This document shows, piece by piece, positions 9,853 to 18,391 of a stretch of 64,000 nucleotides of DNA. A program made the position numbers and the translations under genes. Positions within the stretch are counted from its first letter, which is position 1. Every line of letters begins with the position of its first letter. Under the pieces are notes generated by a model. The model saw only the letters and a program-made list of their open reading frames with translations, searched no databases and was not told the DNA's origin. The DNA comes from Bacteroides sp. 519. Lineage in GTDB: Bacteria > Bacteroidota > Bacteroidia > Bacteroidales > Bacteroidaceae. The stretch lies in the NCBI RefSeq assembly GCF_010500955.1, contig NZ_QVMJ01000001.1, positions 124,001-188,000 on the forward strand, read 5' to 3'.

Positions 9853-9907
9853 TATCAACAAATAGCTGATTTTTAGTTTGTTATGTAGTATTTGAGAAGA
9901 ATGAAGT

Positions 9908-9921
9908 GTACGATATCGTAC
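9908..9921. promoter_or_regulatory. Palindromic candidate activator-binding site
   Basis: GTACGATATCGTAC is a perfect 14-bp palindrome. Its centre is about 85-90 bases upstream of the predicted sigma-54 start site, the usual distance for an NtrC-family upstream activating sequence. It also lies about 50 bases before the predicted -7 box of the regulator gene. Confidence 0.55.
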
Positions 9922-9965
9922 GTTTTTTCGTTCGGTTTTTACTGTTTTATATTATTTGTATTGGT

Positions 9966-9973
9966 TATATTTG
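9966..9973 (+). promoter_or_regulatory. -7 box for the response regulator gene
   Basis: TATATTTG fits TAnnTTTG and lies 20 bases before the ATG at 9993. No matching TTTG at -33 was found, so the assignment is tentative. Confidence 0.4.
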
Positions 9974-9992
9974 CTAAACATATCAAGCATTA

Positions 9993-11357
9993 ATGATGAG
10001 AAAAGGAAAAATACTTGTAGTAGATGATAATGAAGATATTCTCTTTACATTGAGGATGCTGTTGCGCCCGTTGGCCGAAAGTATTAAAGTTACTTCTGAT
10101 CCGCGTGAAATAAATTCTCTTGTGTCTCGCAACAAATTCGATTTGGTATTGTTGGATATGAACTTTACTGATGACGCAGTGAGTGGTAAGGAAGGTTTTT
10201 GGTGGTTAGAACGTATCCGGGAAATCTCTCCGGAAACAGTTGTTATATTAATTACCGCTTACTCGGATATTGAGAAAGCAGTTTGTGCTATAAAGGCAGG
10301 TGCATCCGATTTTATAGCCAAGCCCTGGCAAAACGAAAAAATGTTGGCTACAGTTTCATCGGCTTTGGAACTTAGTTTTCATCGGCAGGAAGTACAAACC
10401 CTTAAAGAGCAAAAGGAAACGCTTACCACTCCCGATAAAGTTGAAATTGATATAATAGGCGAATCTCCTGCTATGCAAAAGGTGTTTCAAACAATCAATA
10501 AACTGGCTGAGACCGATGCTAATATTTTATTATTAGGTGAAAATGGTACAGGGAAAGATCTTGTGGCCCGAGTATTATATCAGCAATCATTACGTAGCAA
10601 TAAACCATACGTTTCTATTGATTTGGGAAGCATTCCCGAGAACCTTTTTGAGAGCGAGCTCTTTGGATATGAAAAAGGTGCCTTTACCGATGCCCGAAAA
10701 GAGAAAGCGGGCAGAATGGAAATAGCTTCAGGTGGTACACTTTTCTTAAACGAGATAGGAAACCTCCCCTTTCAGGTGCAAGCAAAGCTTTTGTCGGTAA
10801 TAGAGCAAAGAAAACTTACCCGGCTTGGATCAATAAAAGAGCGCAATATAGATGTGCGATTGATTAGTGCAACTAACAGTGATTTGTATAAAGAGGTAGA
10901 AGAAGGGCATTTCCGGCAGGATCTGCTTTACCGTATTAATACTATCGAAATTCATTTGCCTCCATTGCGCGAACGCGGAACAGATATTACTCTTCTTGCT
11001 GATTATTTCTTGCATAAATACACCATGAAGTACAATAAAGATATAAATGGTTTTTCAAAGGAGGCTCGTTTGTTGTTGAAACAATATTCATGGCCGGGAA
11101 ATGTACGCGAGCTACAACATGCTATTGAACGGGCAGTAATAATGAACGATTCGGGTAAACTACAATACGATGATTTTATGTTGCGTGCTTCTGCTAAACA
11201 AAAAACATTAAGTGATAATTACAACCTGGAAGAACTAGAAAGAAATACCATAAAAGAGGCTATTCATAAATGTTCGGGAAATCTGACTCGCGCAGCTGAT
11301 TTACTAGGAGTAACCCGTACTTCTTTATATAGGCGAATAGAAAAATATGGATTATGA
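9993..11357 (+). CDS. Sigma-54-dependent response regulator, NtrC family
   Basis: A 454-residue activator with three domains. The receiver has the acidic pair DD at residues 11-12 and the phospho-acceptor D55 in LVLLDMNF. The AAA+ domain has Walker A GENGTGKD and the sigma-54 contact loop in the variant form GAFTDA rather than GAFTGA. A Fis-type helix-turn-helix closes the chain (LTRAADLLGVTRTSLYRRI). Its kinase gene overlaps the 3' end by four bases. The divergent operon has a sigma-54-type promoter, making that operon the obvious target. Confidence 0.95.
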   Translation: MMRKGKILVVDDNEDILFTLRMLLRPLAESIKVTSDPREINSLVSRNKFDLVLLDMNFTDDAVSGKEGFWWLERIREISPETVVILITAYSDIEKAVCAIKAGASDFIAKPWQNEKMLATVSSALELSFHRQEVQTLKEQKETLTTPDKVEIDIIGESPAMQKVFQTINKLAETDANILLLGENGTGKDLVARVLYQQSLRSNKPYVSIDLGSIPENLFESELFGYEKGAFTDARKEKAGRMEIASGGTLFLNEIGNLPFQVQAKLLSVIEQRKLTRLGSIKERNIDVRLISATNSDLYKEVEEGHFRQDLLYRINTIEIHLPPLRERGTDITLLADYFLHKYTMKYNKDINGFSKEARLLLKQYSWPGNVRELQHAIERAVIMNDSGKLQYDDFMLRASAKQKTLSDNYNLEELERNTIKEAIHKCSGNLTRAADLLGVTRTSLYRRIEKYGL

Positions 11358-12673
11358 AAAAATACCTCCGAAAATCAATCCGGTTTATTATACTTATTGT
11401 ATTAACTTCATTGTTCTTTGCTTTTCTGATAGCTTATAAGTTCTATGTGGCAGGTTTTGTTTTCTTCTGGTTTCTTCCATTAACAGCTTATTTCTTGTTA
11501 CGACATATGGAGAAGGGATCCAAAACCATGAAGCAGTTTGTTTGGTCGCTAAGTTACGGGGACTTTTTAACCTCACATCTTACTGAGAAAGAGCAAAAAG
11601 ATATCTCTCCCGAACTTGCAACTGCTATAGACGATGCTTTAGAAAACTATAAAAAGCGATTGCAAGATAAAGAAAGTAAGTTGCAGTATTTCAGGGCTCT
11701 TGCCGATCATATTGATTTGGCAATATTAGTTTACTCTCCCGATGGTATTGTTGAATGGATAAATCAGGCTGGCCAATACCAAACAGGTGTACGTACTCCT
11801 AAAACATTAGATGATTTTTATTCCTATCATTCCGAATTGCCCGCTCGCTTGCGTGGTTTACGTCCGGGAGACACTTCTATATTGCAGGTAAGTCGCGGAC
11901 AGGAAACTTTTCAGATGGTATTATCGGGAATTTCTTTTGTAATAGCAGGGAAAAGTCTTACTGTTGTAAGCATGAAAAATATTCGTTCAGTATTGGAAGA
12001 CAAAGAAACCGAAGCCTGGCAAAAACTTATCAGGGTATTGACACATGAAATAATGAATTCAATGACTCCTATTGTTTCGTTGGCTGAATTACTGAAAGGT
12101 AAATTTTCACCGGATTTAAATCTTTCTGTTGATGAACAACAGGAGTTAAACTATGCTGTAGAAACAATTGGCAGACGAGGCAAAAGTTTGATAACGTTTG
12201 TTGATAACTACAGAAAGGTTACTGGTATTCCGGCTCCTGTTATGGAAGTTGTTTCGGTTAAAGAATTATTGCAAGGTGTATGGAGACTTATGGATAGAGA
12301 TGGTTTGGAAATAGGATTGAATATACCAACTGTATATTTGCAGATTATTGCTGATCGTAATCAAATAGAGCAGGTTTTAATCAATTTAATAAAGAATGCT
12401 TGCGAGGCAATGAAGGATGGTACTATTCCTCAAATACAACTATCGGCTGGTATTAATGCACAGGGATATACATTTATTTCAGTTAAAGATAATGGACCGG
12501 GCATATCTTCACAAGTATTGGAACAGATTTTTATTCCTTTTTATACAACCAAACCTTTTGGATCGGGGATTGGCTTAAGTGTTTCACGGCAAATTATGTA
12601 TATGCACCAAGGAAGTTTAAGTGTAACGTCGACAGTGGGAGAGGGGAGTGAGTTTGTTCTGTTGTTTAGGTAA
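11354..12673 (+). CDS. NtrB-like sensor histidine kinase
   Basis: A 439-residue membrane kinase, partner of the preceding regulator (ATGA overlap). Two N-terminal membrane helices (residues about 10-50) enclose almost no periplasmic loop, so the signal is probably sensed in the membrane or cytoplasm. A PAS-like region (HIDLAILVYSPDGIVEWINQAG) precedes the HisKA box LTHEIMNSMTPIVSLAELL. The ATPase motifs are N (LINLIKNACEAM), G1 (VKDNGPGI) and G2 (GSGIGLSVSRQI). Confidence 0.94.
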   Translation: MKKYLRKSIRFIILIVLTSLFFAFLIAYKFYVAGFVFFWFLPLTAYFLLRHMEKGSKTMKQFVWSLSYGDFLTSHLTEKEQKDISPELATAIDDALENYKKRLQDKESKLQYFRALADHIDLAILVYSPDGIVEWINQAGQYQTGVRTPKTLDDFYSYHSELPARLRGLRPGDTSILQVSRGQETFQMVLSGISFVIAGKSLTVVSMKNIRSVLEDKETEAWQKLIRVLTHEIMNSMTPIVSLAELLKGKFSPDLNLSVDEQQELNYAVETIGRRGKSLITFVDNYRKVTGIPAPVMEVVSVKELLQGVWRLMDRDGLEIGLNIPTVYLQIIADRNQIEQVLINLIKNACEAMKDGTIPQIQLSAGINAQGYTFISVKDNGPGISSQVLEQIFIPFYTTKPFGSGIGLSVSRQIMYMHQGSLSVTSTVGEGSEFVLLFR

Positions 12674-12689
12674 GACATAAATCTCTTAA

Positions 12690-12735
12690 ACTAAAAAAGG
12701 TTTCAAAATCCATCGATTTTGAAACCTTTCCTTTT
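12690..12735. terminator. Bidirectional terminator between the kinase gene and tRNA-Pro
   Basis: A perfect stem, AAGGTTTCAAAATC with its complement around a CATC loop, ends in a strong T-tract on the minus strand (for the tRNA) and a weaker one on the plus strand (for the kinase gene). Confidence 0.8.
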
Positions 12736-12738
12736 GTG

Positions 12739-12813
12739 TCGGGGTACCAGGATTCGAACCTGGGACCCCCTGCTCCCAAAGCAGGTGCGCTAACCGGACT
12801 GCGCTACACCCCG
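12739..12813 (-). tRNA. tRNA-Pro (anticodon UGG)
   Basis: The minus strand folds into a full cloverleaf of 75 bases. The acceptor stem is CGGGGTG/TACCCCG with discriminator A, the anticodon stem is CTGCT/AGCAG with loop TTTGGGA, giving anticodon TGG, and the T-arm contains GGTTCGAATCC. CCA is not encoded. It is transcribed away from proS, whose ATG is about 320 bases to the right. Confidence 0.96.
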
Positions 12814-12979
12814 TTCTTATGAGTGTTTGTTCTCAAAAGCGATGCAAAGATACGTACTATTTTCATATTTGCAAGAGATTCCAAAACTTTTTTTCAATCT
12901 TTTTTCTGGTAGAACTGCTAATTGTTTGTTTTATAGTGGTTTAAATGAAAATAAAAATATTTCAGCCAATAGCCATTAA

Positions 12980-13040
12980 TGAGCTATAACTCCCTTTAAC
13001 TCCTAGCGAAGCTATAACTTCTTTAACTCCTGATAAGGTA
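12980..13040. repeat. Partial intergenic repeat, unit TTTAACTCCTAGCGAAGC
   Basis: The word TTTAACTCCTAGCGAAGC (12995-13012) recurs exactly at 61654-61671 inside a complete long hairpin. Here only one arm seems to remain. The rest of the 318-base gap between the tRNA and proS holds no other recognisable element except the proS -7 box. Confidence 0.55.
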
Positions 13041-13060
13041 TCCTATTTGTTTTTTTACTA

Positions 13061-13068
13061 ATTTTGCA
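13061..13068 (+). promoter_or_regulatory. -7 box for proS
   Basis: TAATTTTG fits TAnnTTTG, about 60 bases before the proS ATG; no convincing -33 TTTG accompanies it. Confidence 0.4.
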
Positions 13069-13131
13069 CTTTCATTTCAAAGCGGCTATCAATACATTTA
13101 AATAATATAGAATAATAAATAACTTCGTGAT

Positions 13132-14613
13132 ATGGCAAAAGAATTAAAAGACCTAACCAAACGTAGCGAAAACTATTCGCAATGGTATAACGATTTGGTT
13201 ATTAAAGCTGATTTGGCAGAACAGTCGGCTGTGCGTGGATGTATGGTTATCAAGCCTTATGGATACGCAATATGGGAAAAGATGCAACGTCAGTTAGATG
13301 ACATGTTTAAAGAAACAGGACATGTAAATGCTTATTTCCCGTTATTAATTCCGAAGTCATTCTTGAGCCGTGAAGCCGAACATGTTGAAGGATTTGCAAA
13401 AGAATGCGCAGTTGTAACCCATCACCGTTTGAAAAACGATCCCGACGGAAAAGGAGTAGTTGTTGATCCTGAAGCAAAACTGGAAGAAGAACTCATCATT
13501 CGTCCAACATCCGAAACCATTATATGGAACACATATAAAAACTGGATCAACTCATACCGTGACCTGCCTTTGCTGATTAATCAGTGGGCTAACGTAATGA
13601 GATGGGAAATGCGTACACGCTTGTTCCTTCGTACTGCCGAGTTCCTGTGGCAAGAAGGTCATACGGCTCATGCTACTAAAGAAGAAGCCGAAGAAGAAGC
13701 AATCCGTATGCTTCATGTTTATGGCGAGTTTGCCGAAAAGTACATGGCTGTTCCTGTAATAAAAGGAGTGAAAACAGCTAACGAACGTTTTGCCGGAGCA
13801 TTAGAAACATACACCATCGAAGCAATGATGCAGGATGGTAAAGCGTTGCAGAGCGGAACATCGCACTTCTTGGGACAAAACTTTGCAAAGGCTTTCGATG
13901 TACAGTTTGTTAATAAAGAAAATAAGCTGGAATATGTTTGGGCTACCTCATGGGGAGTATCTACCCGCTTGATGGGAGCTTTGATAATGACACACTCGGA
14001 CGATAATGGTTTGGTGTTACCCCCATCACTTGCACCGATTCAGGTAGTAATTGTTCCTATTTATAAAAATGCCGAACAGTTACAACAGATTGATGAAAAA
14101 GTTCAAGGTATTGTTAATGCGCTGAAAGACTTGGGCATCTCGGTTAAATATGATAATGCCGATAACAAACGTCCCGGATTTAAGTTTGCCGATTATGAGT
14201 TGAAAGGTGTTCCTGTTCGCTTGGTAATGGGTGGAAGAGATTTGGAAAACAATACTATGGAAGTGATGCGTCGTGATACACTTGAAAAAGAAACAATATC
14301 ATGCGATGGTATCGAAATCTATGTGAAGAACCTGTTGAAGGAAATACAGGCGAATATCTTCCAAAAGGCTTTGGATTATCGCGCTTCACGCACATTTACT
14401 GCTGATACTTACGAAGAATTCAAGCAAAGAATTGAGGAAGGTGGTTTTGTATTGGCTCACTGGGACGGAACTCCGGAAACAGAAGAAAGAATCAAGGAAG
14501 AAACCAAAGCAACCATTCGTTGTATTCCATTAGAGGGAGATAAAACTCCAGGCGTGGATATGCTTACAGGTAAACCATCGGCACAGCGGGTGGTGTTTGC
14601 AAGATCGTACTAA
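13132..14613 (+). CDS. proS: Prolyl-tRNA synthetase (short, eukaryote/archaea-like type)
   Basis: This enzyme charges tRNA-Pro with proline. The 493-residue length and the motif-2 region [16 protein letters not shown] ... [12 protein letters not shown] mark the class II type without the long editing insertion of E. coli ProS. The C-terminal half contains the anticodon-binding domain ([14 protein letters not shown]) and a final C-terminal extension. The only tRNA gene in the window, tRNA-Pro(UGG), is its divergent neighbour. Confidence 0.96.
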   Translation: MAKELKDLTKRSENYSQWYNDLVIKADLAEQSAVRGCMVIKPYGYAIWEKMQRQLDDMFKETGHVNAYFPLLIPKSFLSREAEHVEGFAKECAVVTHHRLKNDPDGKGVVVDPEAKLEEELIIRPTSETIIWNTYKNWINSYRDLPLLINQWANVMRWEMRTRLFLRTAEFLWQEGHTAHATKEEAEEEAIRMLHVYGEFAEKYMAVPVIKGVKTANERFAGALETYTIEAMMQDGKALQSGTSHFLGQNFAKAFDVQFVNKENKLEYVWATSWGVSTRLMGALIMTHSDDNGLVLPPSLAPIQVVIVPIYKNAEQLQQIDEKVQGIVNALKDLGISVKYDNADNKRPGFKFADYELKGVPVRLVMGGRDLENNTMEVMRRDTLEKETISCDGIEIYVKNLLKEIQANIFQKALDYRASRTFTADTYEEFKQRIEEGGFVLAHWDGTPETEERIKEETKATIRCIPLEGDKTPGVDMLTGKPSAQRVVFARSY

Positions 14614-14715
14614 AAGGAGGTAAAGAAGGGAAGGAGGTAAAGTGAGGTAGAGTAGAACTATGCAGTATGCTACTTTATCTCACTTTACCTCCTTCTCTAC
14701 TTTACCTCCTTTTAT
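14614..14715. repeat. Long intergenic hairpin downstream of proS
   Basis: The arms are built from AAAGGAGGTAAAG units and their complement CTTTACCTCCTT around a central TATGCAGTATGCTAC segment. It spans the gap between the proS stop and the small membrane-protein gene that converges on it, and probably serves as the terminator for both. Confidence 0.75.
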
Positions 14716-14894
14716 CTCTTTCTCCTCTGCTTTATCGACTTATACACCGGAATAAATACAAATGCTCCAGACATTAATATTGTTACAATAACCGGACCAT
14801 CAATTCGTTCTACACCAGTTAACACAATGTAGCATAGTGCCATCCAAAGCAGCACTACGCATACAATCTGTGAGTTTGAAAGCGGTCGTTTCAT
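14712..14894 (-). CDS. Small two-helix membrane protein downstream of maeB
   Basis: A 60-residue protein whose start codon directly abuts the maeB stop codon, implying translational coupling. Two hydrophobic segments (VCVVLLWMALCYIVLTG and VIVTILMSGAFVFIPVY) are separated by a short loop, and the C-terminus is strongly basic (KSIKQRRKR). No family was recognised. The tight linkage and clean topology suggest a real gene; its function is unknown. Confidence 0.6.
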   Translation of the reverse strand: MKRPLSNSQIVCVVLLWMALCYIVLTGVERIDGPVIVTILMSGAFVFIPVYKSIKQRRKR

Positions 14895-17180
14895 TTATTT
14901 TTTCTTTTTCTTCTTATCAACAATAGCATCAATAGCAGCCACTGCGGTGATATTTACAATATCGCGTACAGAGCTTTCTATATCAGTAAAGTGAATTGGC
15001 TTGTTCAATCCCATCTGGATGGGGCCGATCAATTCACCATCAGTCATTGATTGTATCAACTTATACCCTGAGTTTGCCGAGCTAAGATTGGGGAATACCA
15101 GTGTATTCACATCTTTTCCTTTTAAACGGGTAAATGGATATTTAGCATCGCGAAGCTCTTTGTTCAATGCAAAGTTAACCTGCATTTCGCCGTCGATAGG
15201 AAGATCGGGATATTCCTTCTGCATAAATTCAACTGCACGGTGAACTTTTGCCGGACTACCTTTAGGATCAGACCCGAAGTTGGAGTACGATAACATGGCA
15301 ATAACTGGCTTTTGGTTGAAGAAACGAACAGTTTGTTCGGCCAAACGTGCAACATCAGTTAATGTGTTTTCGTCCGGATGTCTGTTTATTAATGTGTCGG
15401 CAAGGAAAAAAGTACCTTTCTTTGAATTCAGGATGTGCATGGTAGCGAAATGTTTGTATTCATCGCGTATACCAATAACTTCCTTGGCTACTTTAATGGT
15501 ATTACTGTATTTGGTATAAAGACCGGTGATAAATGCGTCGGCATCTCCGGTTTCTACCATCATCATACCAAAGTAGTTACGTTCGAACATCTTATCCATT
15601 GCTTCATCATACGTAGCACCTTCGCGTGCCCTCTTTTCGGCAAGGATGTGGGCATAGCGTTCGCGGCGTTCTGCTTCGCGGTCGTGACGAAGATTAACAA
15701 TTTCGATACCTTCCAGACTTAAATCCAGTTCTTTTGCAATCTTTTCAATACGTTCGTCGTTTCCTAACAAAATGGGGTGACAAATACCTTCGGCTTTAGC
15801 TTCAACAGCAGCTTTAAGCATGTTGGGGTGACCGCCTTCGGCAAATACTACACGTTGCGGATCGGTACGGGCTGTATCATATAACTGACGGGTCAACCTT
15901 GATTCGTATCCCATCAGTTCGCGTAGCTGTACCTGATATTCATCCCAGTTCTGAATAGTTTTGCGTGCAACACCCGATTTGATTGCTGCTTTGGCAACCG
16001 CCATAGATACCTCGGTGATTAAGCGTGGATCTACAGGTTTGGGAATAAAGTATTCTGGCCCGAAAGTTAGGTTATTAACTTTATAAGCTGCATTTACTAC
16101 ATCCGGAACAGGTTGTTTGGCTAAACCTGCAATGGCATAAACAGCAGCAATCTTCATTTCTTCGTTAATAGCACTTGCCTGTGTATCTAACGCTCCACGG
16201 AAGATGTATGGGAAACCGATTACATTATTAATCTGGTTAGGATAGTCGGAGCGTCCTGTAGCCATCAATACATCCGGACGGGATGACATGGCATCTTCGT
16301 AACTGATTTCGGGAGTTGGATTAGCCAATGCAAAAACAATAGGAGAGGGGGCCATGCTTTTAATCATTTCCTTGCTCACCACATTTCCTTTAGAGAGTCC
16401 AAGGAATACATCGGCTCCTTTTATAGCTTCTTCCAGTGTATGAATGTCTGTACGGCTGGTAGCGAAATAACTTTTTTGTTCATTCAGGTCGGTGCGGTTC
16501 TTGTTGATTACTCCCTTACTGTCGATCATAACCACGTTTTCAAGACGGGCACCTAGTGAGATGTATAGTTTAGTACACGATACGGCAGATGCTCCTGCAC
16601 CGTTCACTACAATTTTTACATCTTCAATTTTCTTTCCGGCTACTTCGAGGGTATTCAACAATCCGGCACTTGAAATAATAGCAGTACCGTGTTGGTCGTC
16701 GTGCATTACAGGAATGTCGAGTTCTTCTTTCAAACGGCGTTCTATTTCAAAACACTCGGGTGCTTTGATGTCTTCCAGATTAATACCTCCGAAAGTTGGG
16801 GCAATAGCCTTTACGGCTGCAATAAACTTTTCAGGATCTTTTTCGTTTACTTCAATATCAAATACATCAATGCCTGCATAAATTTTGAAAAGTAAACCTT
16901 TACCTTCCATAACCGGTTTACCAGCAAGTGCGCCAATATCGCCAAGTCCTAAAACAGCTGTACCATTAGATATTACAGCAACAAGGTTTCCTTTTGCTGT
17001 ATATTTATAAGCATCTTGTGGCTCTTTTTCTATTTCAAGACAGGGTTCGGCTACGCCGGGAGAATACGCCAACGACAAATCGCGTTGTGTGCTGTATGGT
17101 TTGGTAGGAATAACTTCAATCTTACCGGGCTTACCTTGTGAATGGTATAACAAAGCAGCCTCTTTCGTAATTTTAGCCAT
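14895..17180 (-). CDS. maeB: NADP-dependent malic enzyme with phosphotransacetylase-like C-terminal domain
   Basis: This enzyme oxidatively decarboxylates malate to pyruvate. In the 761-residue MaeB architecture the N-terminal malic domain carries [24 protein letters not shown], followed by a Rossmann domain with [15 protein letters not shown]. From about residue 430 there is a PTA_PTB-like domain ([18 protein letters not shown]), which in the family is regulatory rather than catalytic. A -7 box (TAAATTTG, complement of 17248-17255) lies about 70 bases upstream. Confidence 0.95.
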   Translation of the reverse strand: MAKITKEAALLYHSQGKPGKIEVIPTKPYSTQRDLSLAYSPGVAEPCLEIEKEPQDAYKYTAKGNLVAVISNGTAVLGLGDIGALAGKPVMEGKGLLFKIYAGIDVFDIEVNEKDPEKFIAAVKAIAPTFGGINLEDIKAPECFEIERRLKEELDIPVMHDDQHGTAIISSAGLLNTLEVAGKKIEDVKIVVNGAGASAVSCTKLYISLGARLENVVMIDSKGVINKNRTDLNEQKSYFATSRTDIHTLEEAIKGADVFLGLSKGNVVSKEMIKSMAPSPIVFALANPTPEISYEDAMSSRPDVLMATGRSDYPNQINNVIGFPYIFRGALDTQASAINEEMKIAAVYAIAGLAKQPVPDVVNAAYKVNNLTFGPEYFIPKPVDPRLITEVSMAVAKAAIKSGVARKTIQNWDEYQVQLRELMGYESRLTRQLYDTARTDPQRVVFAEGGHPNMLKAAVEAKAEGICHPILLGNDERIEKIAKELDLSLEGIEIVNLRHDREAERRERYAHILAEKRAREGATYDEAMDKMFERNYFGMMMVETGDADAFITGLYTKYSNTIKVAKEVIGIRDEYKHFATMHILNSKKGTFFLADTLINRHPDENTLTDVARLAEQTVRFFNQKPVIAMLSYSNFGSDPKGSPAKVHRAVEFMQKEYPDLPIDGEMQVNFALNKELRDAKYPFTRLKGKDVNTLVFPNLSSANSGYKLIQSMTDGELIGPIQMGLNKPIHFTDIESSVRDIVNITAVAAIDAIVDKKKKKK

Positions 17181-17183
17181 TTT

Positions 17184-17298
17184 TTTAGTAGTTAGTAGTA
17201 AGTATTAAGTAGTAAGAATGCGATGCCGCTTTCTTAGCAAAACGGCACAAATTTACGAATAAAAGTTGGATTTAGAATTAAGTAGCAAGAATTTAGAG
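17184..17298. repeat. Degenerate intergenic repeat with ATGCCGC core in the maeB leader
   Basis: TAGTAGTTAGTAGTAAG units precede GAATGCGATGCCGCTTTC, and AATTAAGTAGCAAG units follow near 17275. The core matches that of the hairpins at 2724, 17931, 23868 and 36369, but here the two arms no longer pair well. The maeB -7 box lies inside the region, so part of it should be transcribed as leader. Confidence 0.55.
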
Positions 17299-17922
17299 TT
17301 AAATAGTAAGTAGTATCTCATCTAACCTACCACGCCAATCCTCTCCATTTATTGGTTGCATCACTTCAAAACCTAACTCTTTTCCCATCTTTATATTAGC
17401 GCTTCCATCATCAACAAATACCGATTCGGCTGGGTTTATTGAAGCATCTTTTATCAGGTAGTCGAAAATACCTTTATCGGGTTTTACTACACCTACCTGA
17501 TAAGAAAGATATAATTTATCAAAATAGTAATCCAAAGGTTTGCCTTCGCTATTAAAGTCCTTGCTGCGGGCCCAACTCATTATAAAAGGATTGGTGTTAC
17601 TGAGAAGATACAGGTTGTATTTCTTTCTCAACTCTTCCATATAATGCAGGCGATACAAAGGAACACCTGTTATAAAACCAAGCCAACCGTATTTAGCATC
17701 TTCAAAAGAGAGCTCGCGGTTTGCCAATTCACTTAGCTTGCGGCAAAACCCATCGGCATCAATTCTACCATCTTCTACCTCCAGGAATATTCCTTTTTGG
17801 TGGTATTTATCCAATAGTTCTTCTGCATTGGTAATTCCTAGTTCCTCAAAACGTTTAACTGCACTTTCGCGGTTAATATCCATTATCACTCCGCCTAAAT
17901 CGAAAACTATATTCTTAATCAT
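17299..17922 (-). CDS. HAD-superfamily hydrolase, YihX-like
   Basis: A 207-residue soluble phosphatase-like protein. Motif I is IVFDLGGVIMD, the D-x-G-x-V version usual in YihX-type HADs; motif II is LYLLSNTN; motif III Lys is in VGVVKPDKGIFDYL; motif IV is SVFVDDGSANIKMGKELG. A small cap domain lies between motifs I and II. The substrate is probably a sugar phosphate, by family analogy only. The leader contains a long hairpin (17931-18045) downstream of a -7 box. Confidence 0.88.
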   Translation of the reverse strand: MIKNIVFDLGGVIMDINRESAVKRFEELGITNAEELLDKYHQKGIFLEVEDGRIDADGFCRKLSELANRELSFEDAKYGWLGFITGVPLYRLHYMEELRKKYNLYLLSNTNPFIMSWARSKDFNSEGKPLDYYFDKLYLSYQVGVVKPDKGIFDYLIKDASINPAESVFVDDGSANIKMGKELGFEVMQPINGEDWRGRLDEILLTI

Positions 17923-17930
17923 AATAGTAG

Positions 17931-18045
17931 TAGCTAGAATTAAGAATTAAGAAGTAAGAATTAAGTAGTAAGAATCCATGCGGCATCGTATTCTTACTAC
18001 TTACTTCTTACTTCTTAATTCTTAATTCTTAATTCTTAATTAATA
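17931..18045. repeat. Long hairpin with CCATGCGGCATCG core in the leader of the HAD gene
   Basis: AGAATTAAGAATTAAG units form the left arm and CTTAATTCTTAATTC units the right arm, around AATCCATGCGGCATCGTATT. The centre is identical over 13 bases to that at 2724-2833 although the stems differ. Confidence 0.8.
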
Positions 18046-18049
18046 ACCG

Positions 18050-18057
18050 CAAAGGTA
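18050..18057 (-). promoter_or_regulatory. -7 box for the HAD hydrolase gene
   Basis: The minus strand reads TACCTTTG (TAnnTTTG). It lies just upstream of the long hairpin, so the transcript would begin with the hairpin. No -33 element was assigned. Confidence 0.45.
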
Positions 18058-18069
18058 AGGAATAAACGT

Positions 18070-18390
18070 TTAAACTTCCTGCCAATTCCATCGATATTTC
18101 TTCATATTCACTTCGCCGTTTTGTTTAAACTCTACTCCTTCTTCGGTTAATAATGCTTTTTGTTCGGGCCAACCTGGTGCAAGCCGTCCCTGAGAGTTGA
18201 CAACTCTGTGGCAAGGAAGGGTTAATTGAGATGGTACATTGCTGAGTGCCCGACCAACCATGCGAGAATACTGCGGCTTACCCATCAGAAGGGCTATTTC
18301 GCCATAAGATATAACTTTCCCTGAAGGTATCTCGGCAACCACAGCGTATACTTCATTGAAGAATTCGTCTTTGTCAATCGTCTTTTTCAT
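18070..18390 (-). CDS. MGMT-family DNA alkyltransferase domain protein
   Basis: A 106-residue stand-alone version of the C-terminal DNA-binding and alkyl-acceptor domain of O6-alkylguanine-DNA alkyltransferase. It keeps PCHRVV with the acceptor Cys, unlike the alkyltransferase-like proteins that have Trp there, and the helix-turn-helix arginine region SRMVGRALSN. It lacks the N-terminal domain of Ada/Ogt. The ATG is one base after the HTCS stop codon, so the two genes are coupled. Whether it repairs DNA or only recognises lesions is not decidable here. Confidence 0.88.
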   Translation of the reverse strand: MKKTIDKDEFFNEVYAVVAEIPSGKVISYGEIALLMGKPQYSRMVGRALSNVPSQLTLPCHRVVNSQGRLAPGWPEQKALLTEEGVEFKQNGEVNMKKYRWNWQEV

Positions 18391-18391
18391 T

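Noticed and set aside
17880..17922. HAD gene considered inactive because the second Asp of DxD is Gly
   Set aside because: The D-x-G-x-V form is normal in YihX-type HAD proteins and the other motifs are intact.
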